Below are positions 36,045 through 45,789 of a DNA stretch of 64,000 nt, one piece after another. Numbering within the stretch: position 1 is the stretch's first letter; every line of letters begins with the position of its first letter. The translations under genes were made by a program, and so were the position numbers. Origin of the DNA: Archangium violaceum (GTDB taxonomy: Bacteria > Myxococcota > Myxococcia > Myxococcales > Myxococcaceae). Below the pieces are notes generated by a model, which saw only the letters and a list, made by a program, of their open reading frames with translations, searched no databases and was not told where the DNA came from. The stretch covers positions 5,519,501-5,583,500 of the forward strand of contig NZ_CP069338.1 in the NCBI RefSeq assembly GCF_016859125.1, read 5' to 3'.

Positions 36045-37823
36045 TCAGGCGGCCACGAACTGGCGCTCCACCAGGCGGCGGTAGAGCCCCTCCTGACCCA
36101 TGAGCGTGGCGTGGTCGCCGCTCTGCACCACCTTGCCACCCTCCATCACCACCACCCGGTCCGCGCCAATCACCGTGGACAGGCGGTGGGCGATGATGAG
36201 CGTGGTGCGGCCCTGCATCAGGCGCTCCAGGGCCTCCTGCACCAGGTGCTCGCTCTCCGCGTCCAGGGCGCTGGTGGCCTCGTCCAGCACCAGCAGGCGC
36301 GGATCCTTGAGCACGGCGCGGGCGATGGCGATGCGCTGCTTCTGGCCACCGGAGAGCTGCACGCCGCGCTCCCCCACCAGGGTGTGGTAGCCCTCCGGGA
36401 AGCGGGAGATGAACTCGTGCGCGTTGGCGGCGCGCGCGGCGGCCTCCACCTCCGCGTCGGTGGCGTCCATGCGGCCGTAACGGATGTTGTCCGCGATGGA
36501 GGAGGCGAACAGCATCGGCTCCTGCGCCACCGTGCCCACCCGCTGCCGCAGCCACTCGGGGTCCAGCGAGCGCAGTTCCTTGCCGTCCAACAGCACGCGC
36601 CCGTTCTGCGGGTCATACATGCGCGCCAGCAGCGCGGCGATGGTCGACTTGCCCGCGCCCGAGGGGCCGACGATGGCCACCACCTCGCCCGGGGCGAGCT
36701 TCAGGTCGACACCCTGGAGCACCGGCACGTCCTGGCGCGAGGGATAGGCGAAGCTCACCTGCTGGAAATCGACACGGCCCTGGACGGATGCCGGGCGCTC
36801 GCCACCCGAGGCGGGGATGGCGGGCTGGCGGTCGATGAGCTCGAAGACGCGCTCGGCGGCGCCGGAGGCCCTCATGAAGTCCGCCCACAGGTCCGTCAGC
36901 GCTCCCAACGAGATGGCCACCATCAACGAATAGATGAGGAAGGAGGTGAGGTTGCCCACGGTGAGCGTGCCGTCCAACACCAGCCGGCCGCCGTACCAGA
37001 GCACCACCGCCGAGGAGAGGTAGCCGGCGGAGGAGGCCCCGGCCAGGAAGAACGAGGACTGCCGCGCCCGGTTCCGCGCGATGTCATAGGCGCGCTCGGT
37101 GGCGGAGCGGTAGCGCTCCACCTCGTGCCGCTCGGCCGCGAAGGAGCGCACGGTGCGGATGCCGGAGAGGCCCTCCTCGGCGACCTCGTTGGCGGCGGCG
37201 AGCGCGTCCTGTGTCTGCTTGGAGAGCCCTCGCACCTTGCGGCCGTACGTCACGGCCCCCACCGCCACCAGGGGCACGATGGCCAGCATCAACCCCGTGA
37301 GCATCGGCGAGGTGTAGAGGAGCAGCGCGATGCCACCCAGCGCCTGCGCCGCGTTGCGCAGGCCCATGGAGATGTTCACGCTCACCGTGTTCTGCAGCAC
37401 CGTGGTGTCCGAGGCCAGCCGGTTGGTGAGCTCACCCGTCTTGCGCTCGTCGAAGAAGCCCACCTCCTGGGACATGAGGCTGGAGAAGAGATCCTGCCTC
37501 AGCCGCGTCACCACGCGTTCTCCCGCGGTGGTGAAGAGGTAGTAGCGCATCGCCATGGCCAGGCCCTGCGCCAGGAAGACGACCACCATGCTCAGGGCGA
37601 TGCTGTCGATGCGGGTGCGGTCCCCCGCCTTGAGCGCCTGATCGATGATGTCGCCGATGACCTTCGGGTACACCAGGCCCAGGCCACTGGCGATGAGCAG
37701 GAAGAAGGTGCCGCCGATGATCCTGCGCGCCTGGGGCCGGGCGAGGCTCATGATGCGGCGCATCGTCACGCGGGAGAACTTCGGCTTCTTGGGGGCGTCG
37801 GGCTTCTGGGGGGCGTCGGACAC
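36045..37823 (-). CDS. ABC exporter, fused membrane and ATPase domains (MsbA/ABCB type)
   Basis: A 592-residue half-transporter that works as a homodimer in the inner membrane. Six helices lie in residues ~30-320. The nucleotide-binding domain has Walker A GPSGAGKST, Q loop VAQEP, signature LSGGQKQRIAIARA, Walker B LLVLDEATSALD and the switch His in IIAHRLS. In this place, downstream of kdsB and upstream of pyrG-kdsA-kdsC, the likely cargo is lipid A or another envelope lipid, but sequence alone cannot separate it from other type IV exporters. Starts at a GTG (37823), 62 bp after kdsB. Confidence 0.88.
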   Translation of the reverse strand: MSDAPQKPDAPKKPKFSRVTMRRIMSLARPQARRIIGGTFFLLIASGLGLVYPKVIGDIIDQALKAGDRTRIDSIALSMVVVFLAQGLAMAMRYYLFTTAGERVVTRLRQDLFSSLMSQEVGFFDERKTGELTNRLASDTTVLQNTVSVNISMGLRNAAQALGGIALLLYTSPMLTGLMLAIVPLVAVGAVTYGRKVRGLSKQTQDALAAANEVAEEGLSGIRTVRSFAAERHEVERYRSATERAYDIARNRARQSSFFLAGASSAGYLSSAVVLWYGGRLVLDGTLTVGNLTSFLIYSLMVAISLGALTDLWADFMRASGAAERVFELIDRQPAIPASGGERPASVQGRVDFQQVSFAYPSRQDVPVLQGVDLKLAPGEVVAIVGPSGAGKSTIAALLARMYDPQNGRVLLDGKELRSLDPEWLRQRVGTVAQEPMLFASSIADNIRYGRMDATDAEVEAAARAANAHEFISRFPEGYHTLVGERGVQLSGGQKQRIAIARAVLKDPRLLVLDEATSALDAESEHLVQEALERLMQGRTTLIIAHRLSTVIGADRVVVMEGGKVVQSGDHATLMGQEGLYRRLVERQFVAA

Positions 37824-37885
37824 GCGCGCAGACTAACGCGGGATGGGTCCCGCCGCATGCCTACCTGGATGGCGAGGACGCGGGC

Positions 37886-38626
37886 TCAGCCGCCTCTCAT
37901 CGCCGCTTCCACCCGCGCCACGTCCTCGGGCACATCCACCGCCACCGTGCGACCCTCGACCCGTCCACACCGGATGCGGATGCCGTGCTCCAGCGCTCGG
38001 AGTTGCTCCAACTTCTCCGCCTGCTCCAGCGGCGTGGCACCCAGGCCCGCGAGCCTCAACAGCGTGTCGCGCCGGTAGCCGTACAGCCCCAGGTGCGCCC
38101 AGCGCTTCACCGCCCCCGCCTCACCCGGCTCGCGGATGTAGGGCACGGTGCTGCGGCTGAAGTAGAGCGCGTCCCCGTTCAGCGCCAGCACCGCCTTCAC
38201 CACGTGTGGGCTGTCCACCTCGGCCGCCTCGAGCGGGCGCACCAGCGTGCCCATCTCCACCGCCGGATCCGTGAACAGGCCCGCCAGAACCCGCAGTGAA
38301 TCCGGGTCCACCAGCGGCTCGTCGCCCTGCACGTTCACCCAGACGTCCACCTCCGGGCGGGCCCGCGCCACCTCGGCCGCCCGATCCGTCCCCGTGGCGC
38401 AATCGGGCGACGTCATCACCGCCACGCCGCCCAGGCGCATCACCGTCTCCTGGATGCGGACATCGTCGGTGGCCACCACCACCTCGTCGAAGACGCGCGC
38501 CTCCTGGCAGCGGCGCCACACGTGCTCGATCATCGGCCGGCCGGCGATGAGGGCCAGCGGCTTGCCGGGAAACCGCGTGCTGGCGTAGCGGGCGGGAATG
38601 ACGGCGAAGGTGCGAGGGGCGGACAT
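37886..38626 (-). CDS. kdsB: CMP-Kdo synthetase (3-deoxy-manno-octulosonate cytidylyltransferase)
   Basis: A 246-residue enzyme that activates Kdo with CTP for lipid A core assembly. Diagnostic phrases are VIPARYASTRFPGKPLALI, the Arg/Lys of the CTP site, SPDCATGTDRAAEV and NVQGDEPLVDP. I chose the ATG at 38626 (MSAPRTFAVIPARY). With kdsA and kdsC it gives three of the four Kdo steps; the arabinose-phosphate isomerase kdsD is not in the window. It is divergent from wecB. Confidence 0.95.
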   Translation of the reverse strand: MSAPRTFAVIPARYASTRFPGKPLALIAGRPMIEHVWRRCQEARVFDEVVVATDDVRIQETVMRLGGVAVMTSPDCATGTDRAAEVARARPEVDVWVNVQGDEPLVDPDSLRVLAGLFTDPAVEMGTLVRPLEAAEVDSPHVVKAVLALNGDALYFSRSTVPYIREPGEAGAVKRWAHLGLYGYRRDTLLRLAGLGATPLEQAEKLEQLRALEHGIRIRCGRVEGRTVAVDVPEDVARVEAAMRGG

Positions 38627-38732
38627 GGTGCCGCGCTGTCTATCAGATTCAGGACGCTGCAAGGGACCAGGGGGAGCCCAGGGGGGAGGGGGCACTGGTC
38701 ACCCCGGGGGCAGTGCCTAGCTTCCCGCCACC

Positions 38733-39860
38733 ATGAAGAAGGTTCTCCATATCGTCGGCGCTCGTCCCAACTTCATGAAGGTGGCCCCCATCCATCGGGC
38801 CATCTCCGAGCGCGGCTCGCTCACGCAGACGTTGGTCCACACCGGTCAGCACTACGACGTGAAGATGAGTGACGTCTTCTTCACCGACCTGGGCATGCCC
38901 GCTCCGGACATCCACCTCGGCATCGGTTCGGGCAGCCACGCGGAACAGACGGCGAAGGTGATGATCGAGCTGGAGAAGGTGTTCGCCCGCGAGAAGCCGG
39001 ACCTCGTCTCCGTCGTGGGCGACGTCAACAGCACCCTCGCCGCCGCGCTCGTGGTGTCGAAGATGGGCATCCCCATCTCCCACGTGGAGGCGGGTCTGCG
39101 CAGCTTCGACCGCACCATGCCCGAGGAGATCAACCGCGTCCTCACCGACCGTATCTCGGACCTGCTGCTCACGCCCTCGGCCGACGCGGACGCCAACCTC
39201 ATCCGCGAGGGCCTGGAGCCCGCGCGCATCCGGTTGGTGGGCAACGTGATGATCGACTCGCTCCTGGCCGCCCGGGAGAAGGCCCTGCGGCTGCCGACGC
39301 TCTCGGAGCTGGGCCTCGAGCCGCGTGGCTACGCCGTGTGCACCCTGCACCGCGCCTCCAACGTGGATGACGCCAAGGTGTTCTCCGGGCTGCTGTCCGC
39401 GCTCGGCCACGTGGCCAGCCGGCTGCCCGTGGTGTTCCCCGTCCACCCGCGCACCCGCAAGCGCATCTCGGAGCTGGGGCTCGCGCCCACGCTGGAGCGC
39501 ACCCCGGGCCTGCGCCTGGTGGACCCCATGGGCTACCTGGAGTTCCTCGCGCTCACGTCCCAGGCCCGGCTCGCCTTCACCGACTCCGGCGGCCTCCAGG
39601 AGGAGACCACCGTGCTCGGCATTCCCTGCCTCACCGTGCGCGAGAACACCGAGCGCCCCATCACCGTGGACATCGGCACCAACGTCGTCGTGGGCACCGA
39701 CCCGGTCCGCATCCAGCAGACCGCGGATCGCATCCTCGATGGCCACGGGAAGAAGGGCCGCATCCCGGACCTGTGGGACGGGCGCTCCGGCGAGCGCATC
39801 GCCCAGGTGTACGAGCAGTTCCTCGGGGTGGGCGATACGCCCAGGCTCGCGGCCGTGTAG
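38733..39860 (+). CDS. wecB: UDP-N-acetylglucosamine 2-epimerase (non-hydrolysing)
   Basis: A 375-residue enzyme interconverting UDP-GlcNAc and UDP-ManNAc for surface polysaccharides. Diagnostic phrases are GARPNFMKVAP, VHTGQHYD, VVGDVNSTLAAAL, HVEAGLRSFDRTMPEEINR, TLHRASNVDD, VFPVHPRTRK and TDSGGLQEETTVLG. Length is normal. It is divergent from kdsB; a TAGCTT nine bases before the ATG may be its -10. No wecC follows, so the use of ManNAc here is not clear. Confidence 0.95.
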   Translation: MKKVLHIVGARPNFMKVAPIHRAISERGSLTQTLVHTGQHYDVKMSDVFFTDLGMPAPDIHLGIGSGSHAEQTAKVMIELEKVFAREKPDLVSVVGDVNSTLAAALVVSKMGIPISHVEAGLRSFDRTMPEEINRVLTDRISDLLLTPSADADANLIREGLEPARIRLVGNVMIDSLLAAREKALRLPTLSELGLEPRGYAVCTLHRASNVDDAKVFSGLLSALGHVASRLPVVFPVHPRTRKRISELGLAPTLERTPGLRLVDPMGYLEFLALTSQARLAFTDSGGLQEETTVLGIPCLTVRENTERPITVDIGTNVVVGTDPVRIQQTADRILDGHGKKGRIPDLWDGRSGERIAQVYEQFLGVGDTPRLAAV

Positions 39861-39883
39861 CCGCCCCGCCGTGAGACGGGCTT

Positions 39884-40501
39884 CTACAGCCAGGAGATTT
39901 CGTACTCGTTGGTGCCCGGTCCCGTGGGCCACGAGCGTATCCTCGTGCCCTTCACGCTGGCGGCCATGAACGTCGCCAGGATTCCTTCCTCCACGAAGGG
40001 GCGGGGGCTGAAGTCACGATGGACGGTGAGGATGCCGCTCCAGGGTCCGGTCCTCCTCACGGAGACCTGCACGCCACTGATTCCCACCTGGATGGCCCAG
40101 GGCAGGGTGTTGATCAACCGGTGCGGATCCTTCTGGACCAGCACCAGCAGCGTCCTCCCCGCAGCGGACAGCAGGAAGTTCTCCGCGGCCTGTCGTCCCA
40201 GGTGCCGCAGCGCCTTCTCGAAGTCCTCCTGGCCCTCGCTGCGCAACCGGGCCGCCGTGTAGAGCACCTCGAGGTACTTGCTGGAGGGATAGCTGAAGAA
40301 GTCCAGGAACTTCTTCTCCCCACCCGCTTCCAGACACCGCTGCGCCGCGGCATCACCCCCCTGGTTCCTCGCCACCTCCAGCACGGCGTTGAAGAGCACC
40401 CCGCGCACGGCGTCCGTCTCCACGAGCAGGGACTGCCGGTGTCTCAGCTCCTCGTCGGAGCCAAGTGGCGGTTCGCCCGGCTCGGCGGTCGGGCCCTTCA
40501 T
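39884..40501 (-). CDS. DUF2378 (TIGR02265) family protein, second copy
   Basis: A 205-residue member of the myxobacterial DUF2378 family. Signature stretches are DAVRGVLFNAVLEVARNQ, KFLDFFSYPSSKYLEVL, LRHLGRQAAENFLLSAAG and the end TNEYEISWL. It is clearly diverged from the copy at 946-1569 but has the same order of motifs. The start at 40501 (MKGPTAEP) is chosen from homology; an upstream GTG at 40522 is possible. It is convergent with wecB and divergent from the pseudouridine synthase. Function unknown. Confidence 0.8.
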   Translation of the reverse strand: MKGPTAEPGEPPLGSDEELRHRQSLLVETDAVRGVLFNAVLEVARNQGGDAAAQRCLEAGGEKKFLDFFSYPSSKYLEVLYTAARLRSEGQEDFEKALRHLGRQAAENFLLSAAGRTLLVLVQKDPHRLINTLPWAIQVGISGVQVSVRRTGPWSGILTVHRDFSPRPFVEEGILATFMAASVKGTRIRSWPTGPGTNEYEISWL

Positions 40502-40613
40502 GTGCTTCTCGTCGTCGGTCACGGAGGATGGATTCCATGCGGAGCCCTCGGGCGGCAAGAGGCTCGTGTACGAATTCCAACAGCCGCCCGCTGTGTTAAG
40601 CGGAGACGGCCGC

Positions 40614-41654
40614 ATGAGAGAGCACCGCGAGGACACTCCCACCCCCTCCGACGAAGCACCCGAGGGCTATGTCGACATCCCGTTCGTCGTCGAGCCGAAC
40701 TACGCCGGCTGGCGGCTCGACCGCTACCTCGCCGAGAAGCTCCGCCGCCTGACGCGCGAGCGCCTGCACGGCATCATCCAGCGGGGCGTGCTGTGCGAGG
40801 AGCGCCGTCTCAAGCCCTCCACCCCCGTCTACCCGGGCCTGTCCTTCCGCATCCGCCGCCCCGCCAGCGCGGAGCCGGATACGCCCACGGAGCTGCCCGT
40901 CCTCTTCCAGGACGACTGGCTGCTCGTGCTCGACAAGCCCGCGGGACTCCCCATCCACCCCACCGCTCGCTACCACAAGGGCACGCTCGTCTCCCTGCTG
41001 CGCGAGCGCTTCGGCGAGGCCTTCGCCGAGCCCGCCCACCGTCTGGATCGCGAGACGAGTGGCCTCGTCGTCTGTGGGCGCACCACCGAGGCCTGCCGCG
41101 TCCTCGGTCGCCTCTTCGTCTCCCGCGACGTGGACAAGGAGTACCTCGCCGTCTGCGAGGGCCATCCCCCCGAGGACTCCTTCTTCGTGGATGCCCCCAT
41201 CGCCGAGGGCACCGAGCTCATCCGCATCGCGGTGCGCATCGACCCCGTGGCGGGCAAGGAGAGCCGCACCCGCTTCCAGGTGCTCCAGCGCTTCACCCGC
41301 GACGGCGCGCCCTTCGCCCTGCTGCGCTGCCATCCGGAGACGGGACGTCAGCATCAGATACGCATCCACCTGCGCGAGGCCGGCTTCCCCCTGGTGGGCG
41401 ACAAGATGTACGGCCCGGACCCCGGCTACTTCGACCGCTTCAGCAAGCGCTGCCTGGAGCCCGAGGCCTGGGTCCGCCTGCGCCTGCCCCGACACGCCCT
41501 CCACGCCACGCGCATCTCCTTTCCCCACCCGGGCTCGGGGGAGCGCGTCACCTTCGACTCGCCCCTGCCCGCGGATCTCCAGGACTTCATCTCCGGGCTG
41601 CCCATCGCCACGGGGACCCCACCTGGTACCGCTCCGGGTGGGGACGCCGCGTGA
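40614..41654 (+). CDS. RluA-family pseudouridine synthase
   Basis: A 346-residue RNA-modifying enzyme. An S4-like RNA-binding domain occupies ~22-85 (AGWRLDRYLAEKLRRLTRER), and the catalytic domain has the family motif HRLDRETSG with the catalytic D145, DWLLVLDKPAGLPIHPT before it, and HPETGRQHQIRIHLR. Target uridines (rRNA or tRNA) cannot be told by eye among RluA/C/D types. GGAG lies eight bases before the ATG at 40614. The Pro/Gly-rich C-terminus is a short tail. Confidence 0.93.
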   Translation: MREHREDTPTPSDEAPEGYVDIPFVVEPNYAGWRLDRYLAEKLRRLTRERLHGIIQRGVLCEERRLKPSTPVYPGLSFRIRRPASAEPDTPTELPVLFQDDWLLVLDKPAGLPIHPTARYHKGTLVSLLRERFGEAFAEPAHRLDRETSGLVVCGRTTEACRVLGRLFVSRDVDKEYLAVCEGHPPEDSFFVDAPIAEGTELIRIAVRIDPVAGKESRTRFQVLQRFTRDGAPFALLRCHPETGRQHQIRIHLREAGFPLVGDKMYGPDPGYFDRFSKRCLEPEAWVRLRLPRHALHATRISFPHPGSGERVTFDSPLPADLQDFISGLPIATGTPPGTAPGGDAA

Positions 41655-41669
41655 GGGGCCGACGCGGGT

Positions 41670-44600
41670 TCACGGCCGGGCTTCCACGCGAGGGGCCGCC
41701 CCACTGAGGGACTCGGCCTTGCGGACGAAGCCCGCCAGTCCCCGGGCCCGCGCCTCCTCCGCCAGCACCTGCATCCGCTGCCAGGCCAGGGAGAGCCGAC
41801 CCAGCGCCAGCTCCGCCTCCGCGAGCGCCAGCCGGGTCTCGTACTCCAGGAGGACGAGCCCCTTGTCACGCGTCTCGGTGAGGACCCGATTCAGTCGCCT
41901 CGCCGCCTCGCGGGACCTGCCCTCCGCGGTGAGCACCCGGGCCGCCACCACCGCCGAGCCGAGCCGCGTCTGGGCGTTCTGGCTCCGGGCCGCCATCGCT
42001 TCCGCCCGGGCACTCGCCGCGCGGGCCTCCGAGAGCTGGCGCCGCGCCAGGTACACCTGCGCCAGGGCGGTGTGGGCCTGGGCCTCTCCGTCCGGCAGCC
42101 CCAACCCGTGCAGCGTCTCCACCGCCGCGTGCAGCGGCTCGAGCCCGGCTTCCGGCTGGCCCTCCTCCACCGCGAGCAGCCCGAGGGCGATCTGCGTCTC
42201 GGCCACCTCGCCGCGGCCCTCCAGCTTCTGGCGCAGCTCCAGCGCCTCCTCGTACTGGCTGCGCGCGCGCGTCAGGTCTCCCTCCATCAGCGACACCGTG
42301 CCAGCGCCGTGCAGGTGGTAGGCGGCATAGCGGTGGTCCTTCATCTGCCCCGCCAGGGCGAGCCCCTCCGCGTAGTGTTGCCGCGCCCGGACGGGGTTGC
42401 CCTCCGCCAGGGAGATGTTGCCCAGCGTCCACAGCCCCATGATGAGGGCGTAGCGGTAGCCCGTCTCCTGGCTCAGGCGCACGCCCTCCTCACCCTGTGG
42501 CCGGGCCCGGGCCGGCTCTCCGCGCATCAGCCGGAGCTGGGCGAGGTTGGTCCGCGTCAGCCCCTCGTTGCGCCGGTCGTTGATTTCCTGCTCGAGCTCC
42601 AGCGCCTGCTCGAAGAGGGGCTCCGCCTCCACCAGCTCGCCCTGCATGAGGAGGGTGTCGGCGATGTTCTGCATCGCCACGGCCATGCCGCCCCGGTGGT
42701 TGAGGTCCTTCCAGATGCGCAGCGCCTCGTGGAAGACGCGCTTGGCCTCCTCGTAGTTGCCCTCCTCGTAGGCGACGTTGGCCAGCCGGTTGAGCGCCTC
42801 GGCCTCGGAGCCCGGGTCCCCGGCCTCGACGAAGATGCCGCGGGCTTCCTGGCAGGCGGCGCTCGCCTCCTGGTGGTGCCCCAGTCGCAGGAGCGCGTTG
42901 CACCGGGCCAGACGGGCCCTCCCCACCAGCAGGCGGGAGCCGCGCGTGGTGCCCTTCTGCTCGGCCCGGGTGGCCAGGGGAAGCACGCCCTGGTAGTCCG
43001 AGAGGCTGTGCCGCACCTGGGCCTCGGTCAGGTCGATGCGCTCGTCCTCCGAGGCCGGCGGCGGCCTGCGGCGGAGCGCGGCGAGCGTGGCGAGCGCGTC
43101 CCGGCCCTGTCCCGCGGCGGACTGGGCGCTGGCGAGCCGCAGGCCGTAGTCGAGGTTGTCGGGGAAGAGGCTGGAGAGGGTGCGGTAGTCGTTCACCGCC
43201 TTCGCCCAGTCCTTCTCCATTTCGTGGACGCGGCCCTCCACCAACAGCCGCTCCTCGCGGGACAGGCCCTCCGCGAGCGCGAGCGCCCTGCGGGCCTGCT
43301 CGAGGGCGCGCGTGTCGTAGCCGAGCACCGCCCACGTCTCCGCCAGCGCGGAGTGGGCCAGGGCGAAGCGGGGATCCGCGTCGATGGCCTGGGTGAAGAA
43401 CTCCCGGGCATCGAGTGGCTCGTAGGCGCGCAGTCTGGCGAGGCCCTCGGCGTAGAGCCGGAGCGCGGTGGCGTTGGCGGGCAGCACGGTGGTGGTGGGA
43501 GACCCGGTGCCCGTTCCCTCCGTGCCGTGCGTGACGAGCCTGCCCCGCAGCCGCTCGCCCATGCGCGAGACGAGCCCGAGGATGCCGGCCTGCGTCCCTG
43601 TCTCCTTGAGGATGGCCATCTCCTCACCCGTGGAGACGTCCTGCAGCCGCAGCAGGAGGCTGAGCTGGCCCCCTGTCTCCTCCGGCAGCGCCAGGTAGGA
43701 GCCGAGCACCACGTAGTCCACGCCCAGGTGCGCGCGGATGCGGGCGAGCGTGTCCGGCGCCAGGCTCTCGCTGTCGGCCAGGGACAGCTCGCGCTTCATC
43801 CGGACGACGGTCTCGCCCGCCACCATGCGCAGATCCTCCCCCGCGGCGAGCTCGGCGGTGAGCATCTCGGAGAAGGCCGTGGTGAGCCACGCCGACTCCT
43901 GCCGCCCGGACAGGTTCTTGAATCCGAGCACCGCCACCGAGCGGCGCGGCTTCACCTGCCGGGCCTCCTCGGAGGAAGGGGAGGGGCTTTCCCCTCGGAG
44001 CGAATAGCCCGCCACCGCCGCCAGCACGAGCCCGCACAGCGCCAGCAACACCACGCGCAGCCGCCAGCCCCGCCCGGGCCTGGGCGCCGTCGTGGAGACG
44101 GAGGGCAGCGACGGGCTCGAGTGGGTGACGCGCCGGGCCTTGGCCGTGTCCGAGGGCGGCACCAGCGGCGCCCTGCCCGGCACACCCACCTCGCACACCT
44201 CCACCGGCTCCTCCACCCCGGCCAGCAGGTAGAAGCCATGGGCGCGCCAGGCCAGCTCGGTTCCCTCTCCCTGGCTTCCCACGAAGGCGCGGCGGGCGAT
44301 GTCGAAGGCGGCGCGCGTCATCAGCGTCTGCCCTCCCTGGGCGAGCGGCATGATACGGGCGGCGATCAGCTTGGTGAGCCCCTCCACGTCCACGGGCTTG
44401 GCGCCCTGGGCCACCAGGTGGGGGGGGTTCTCGCGCAGCACCACCTCGCCCAGGTGGATGCCCGCGCGGGCCTCGAGCCGTACCCCCAGCTCCTGTGACA
44501 GCAGGGCGAGCCGCTCGTGGTAGGCGAGCGTGTAGCGGGCGGCGTCCACCGGCCGTTCGAAGAGGAGCAGGAAGCCATCGGTCTTGTCGATCTCCTGTCC

Positions 44601-45581
44601 GGCGTGGAGGTGCAGCAGCTCGCGGGCGAGCTGATCATGCCGGGCGAAGAGCTCGGCGGCGCGGGCATCTCCCAGGGTCTCGACGAGCCGGGTGCTCTCG
44701 ACGAGGTCGAGCAGCAGCACGGTGCGCAACGCGACGCTCGGCTCGTCGAGCGGGCGGGGGACCCGGCTGGGTTGCACGAGTGTGCGCACCACCTCGCGGG
44801 CGCTGGTGAAGCGCTTGCGCGGGTTCGGGTCCAGGCAGCGGCGGATGACGACTTCCCAGCGGTGGGGCAGGCCCAGATGGACGGCCGGGGCCAGCGCGCC
44901 GCGGCGCAGCTGCGTGAACAGGGTCTTCGCCTCGGAGTCCGGTGAGGACAGCGCACCGGCGAGCAGCTCGAGCAGGACGAGCCCCAGCGAGTAGAGGTCC
45001 GACGCGGTCGTGGGGGCGGCGCCCTTGCGTTGCTCGGGTGCCAGGTGCGGAGCGGCGGCCGGTGGGCTCCCGTCATCCCCCGCGCACAGGGGGGCGGCGA
45101 GCACGGCGCGCGTTCCCTCGGGGGCCGGGACGAGCATCACCCGGGCGCTCCGGAGATCTCCCTGGACGAGCCCCGCGTCATGCAGCGCGGCCAGCCCCTC
45201 GCACATCTGCCGCGCCAGCGGGAGGGCCTCCTGGGGTGTCAGCGGGCCCTGTTGGAGGAGCCGCTGCTCCAGGGACTCCCCCTCGAGCAGCTCCGTGGTC
45301 AGGAAGGGCAGCTCCACTCCGGACGTGTCCTCGGCGTGGCGGCCCACGTCGAGGATCCGCTGGACGTGGGGGTTCACCACCTCCCGGGCCCGGTGCAGCT
45401 CGCGCTCGACGCGCTCCAGCGCCCGCGCGTCCCGGGTGCTCGACCGGACGATCTTCAACGTGACGCGCTGCTCACGCTGCACATCCAGCGCCTCGAACGT
45501 CTCGTCTTGCCCCACCAGGGCAATGGACCTCAGGAGCTTGTAGCGGCCCACGAAGAGCCGCTCGCTGCCAGGTTGGGTCAT
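41670..45581 (-). CDS. Pseudokinase-adenylate cyclase-TPR membrane signalling protein
   Basis: A 1303-residue modular protein. Residues ~12-270 are a degenerate Ser/Thr kinase fold: K43 is kept (VTLKIV), but the catalytic HRD reads Q140-G-D142, the following KPEN is lost and no DFG is visible. Residues ~283-465 are a class III cyclase-type domain (LLLDLVESTRLVETLGD with D292; DKTDGFLLLF, where the canonical GDG is altered). One membrane helix lies at ~508-527. Residues ~547-690 resemble a FlgO/TolB-type fold (SVAVLGFKNLSGR). About 600 residues of TPR repeats follow, outside the membrane if the kinase side is cytoplasmic. I infer a non-catalytic sensor or scaffold. Confidence 0.85.
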   Translation of the reverse strand: MTQPGSERLFVGRYKLLRSIALVGQDETFEALDVQREQRVTLKIVRSSTRDARALERVERELHRAREVVNPHVQRILDVGRHAEDTSGVELPFLTTELLEGESLEQRLLQQGPLTPQEALPLARQMCEGLAALHDAGLVQGDLRSARVMLVPAPEGTRAVLAAPLCAGDDGSPPAAAPHLAPEQRKGAAPTTASDLYSLGLVLLELLAGALSSPDSEAKTLFTQLRRGALAPAVHLGLPHRWEVVIRRCLDPNPRKRFTSAREVVRTLVQPSRVPRPLDEPSVALRTVLLLDLVESTRLVETLGDARAAELFARHDQLARELLHLHAGQEIDKTDGFLLLFERPVDAARYTLAYHERLALLSQELGVRLEARAGIHLGEVVLRENPPHLVAQGAKPVDVEGLTKLIAARIMPLAQGGQTLMTRAAFDIARRAFVGSQGEGTELAWRAHGFYLLAGVEEPVEVCEVGVPGRAPLVPPSDTAKARRVTHSSPSLPSVSTTAPRPGRGWRLRVVLLALCGLVLAAVAGYSLRGESPSPSSEEARQVKPRRSVAVLGFKNLSGRQESAWLTTAFSEMLTAELAAGEDLRMVAGETVVRMKRELSLADSESLAPDTLARIRAHLGVDYVVLGSYLALPEETGGQLSLLLRLQDVSTGEEMAILKETGTQAGILGLVSRMGERLRGRLVTHGTEGTGTGSPTTTVLPANATALRLYAEGLARLRAYEPLDAREFFTQAIDADPRFALAHSALAETWAVLGYDTRALEQARRALALAEGLSREERLLVEGRVHEMEKDWAKAVNDYRTLSSLFPDNLDYGLRLASAQSAAGQGRDALATLAALRRRPPPASEDERIDLTEAQVRHSLSDYQGVLPLATRAEQKGTTRGSRLLVGRARLARCNALLRLGHHQEASAACQEARGIFVEAGDPGSEAEALNRLANVAYEEGNYEEAKRVFHEALRIWKDLNHRGGMAVAMQNIADTLLMQGELVEAEPLFEQALELEQEINDRRNEGLTRTNLAQLRLMRGEPARARPQGEEGVRLSQETGYRYALIMGLWTLGNISLAEGNPVRARQHYAEGLALAGQMKDHRYAAYHLHGAGTVSLMEGDLTRARSQYEEALELRQKLEGRGEVAETQIALGLLAVEEGQPEAGLEPLHAAVETLHGLGLPDGEAQAHTALAQVYLARRQLSEARAASARAEAMAARSQNAQTRLGSAVVAARVLTAEGRSREAARRLNRVLTETRDKGLVLLEYETRLALAEAELALGRLSLAWQRMQVLAEEARARGLAGFVRKAESLSGAAPRVEARP

Positions 45582-45612
45582 CGGAGTCGTTCCGGACGCC
45601 GGGGGGGTCGCG

Positions 45613-45627
45613 GCGCGGATTGTGCCA
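45613..45627 (-). promoter_or_regulatory. Possible sigma-54 promoter upstream of the pseudokinase-cyclase gene
   Basis: On the minus strand TGGCACAATCCGCGC has GG and GC separated by exactly 10 bp. The -24 half TGGCAC is perfect; the -12 half (GCGC for TTGC) is poor. The predicted start would be about 20 bp before the ATG at 45581. Confidence 0.35.
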
Positions 45628-45789
45628 CACGCGCCGTCACGAGGTGGCTACCGGCTCACCTTCGTCCTCCGGGGCGACATCTCCAAGGGAATCCAGGAAC
45701 GGTATGGGTGGAATTCCACAGTAGATGAACGAGACCGGCGAGGTGGGGCCCCGCCTCCATCCCCCTCATCCCCTATAGAGGGACCCGCA

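Noticed and set aside
42072-44498. 808-codon plus-strand frame opposite the pseudokinase-cyclase-TPR gene
   Set aside because: No recognisable domain; the minus-strand gene has kinase, cyclase and TPR motifs in register.
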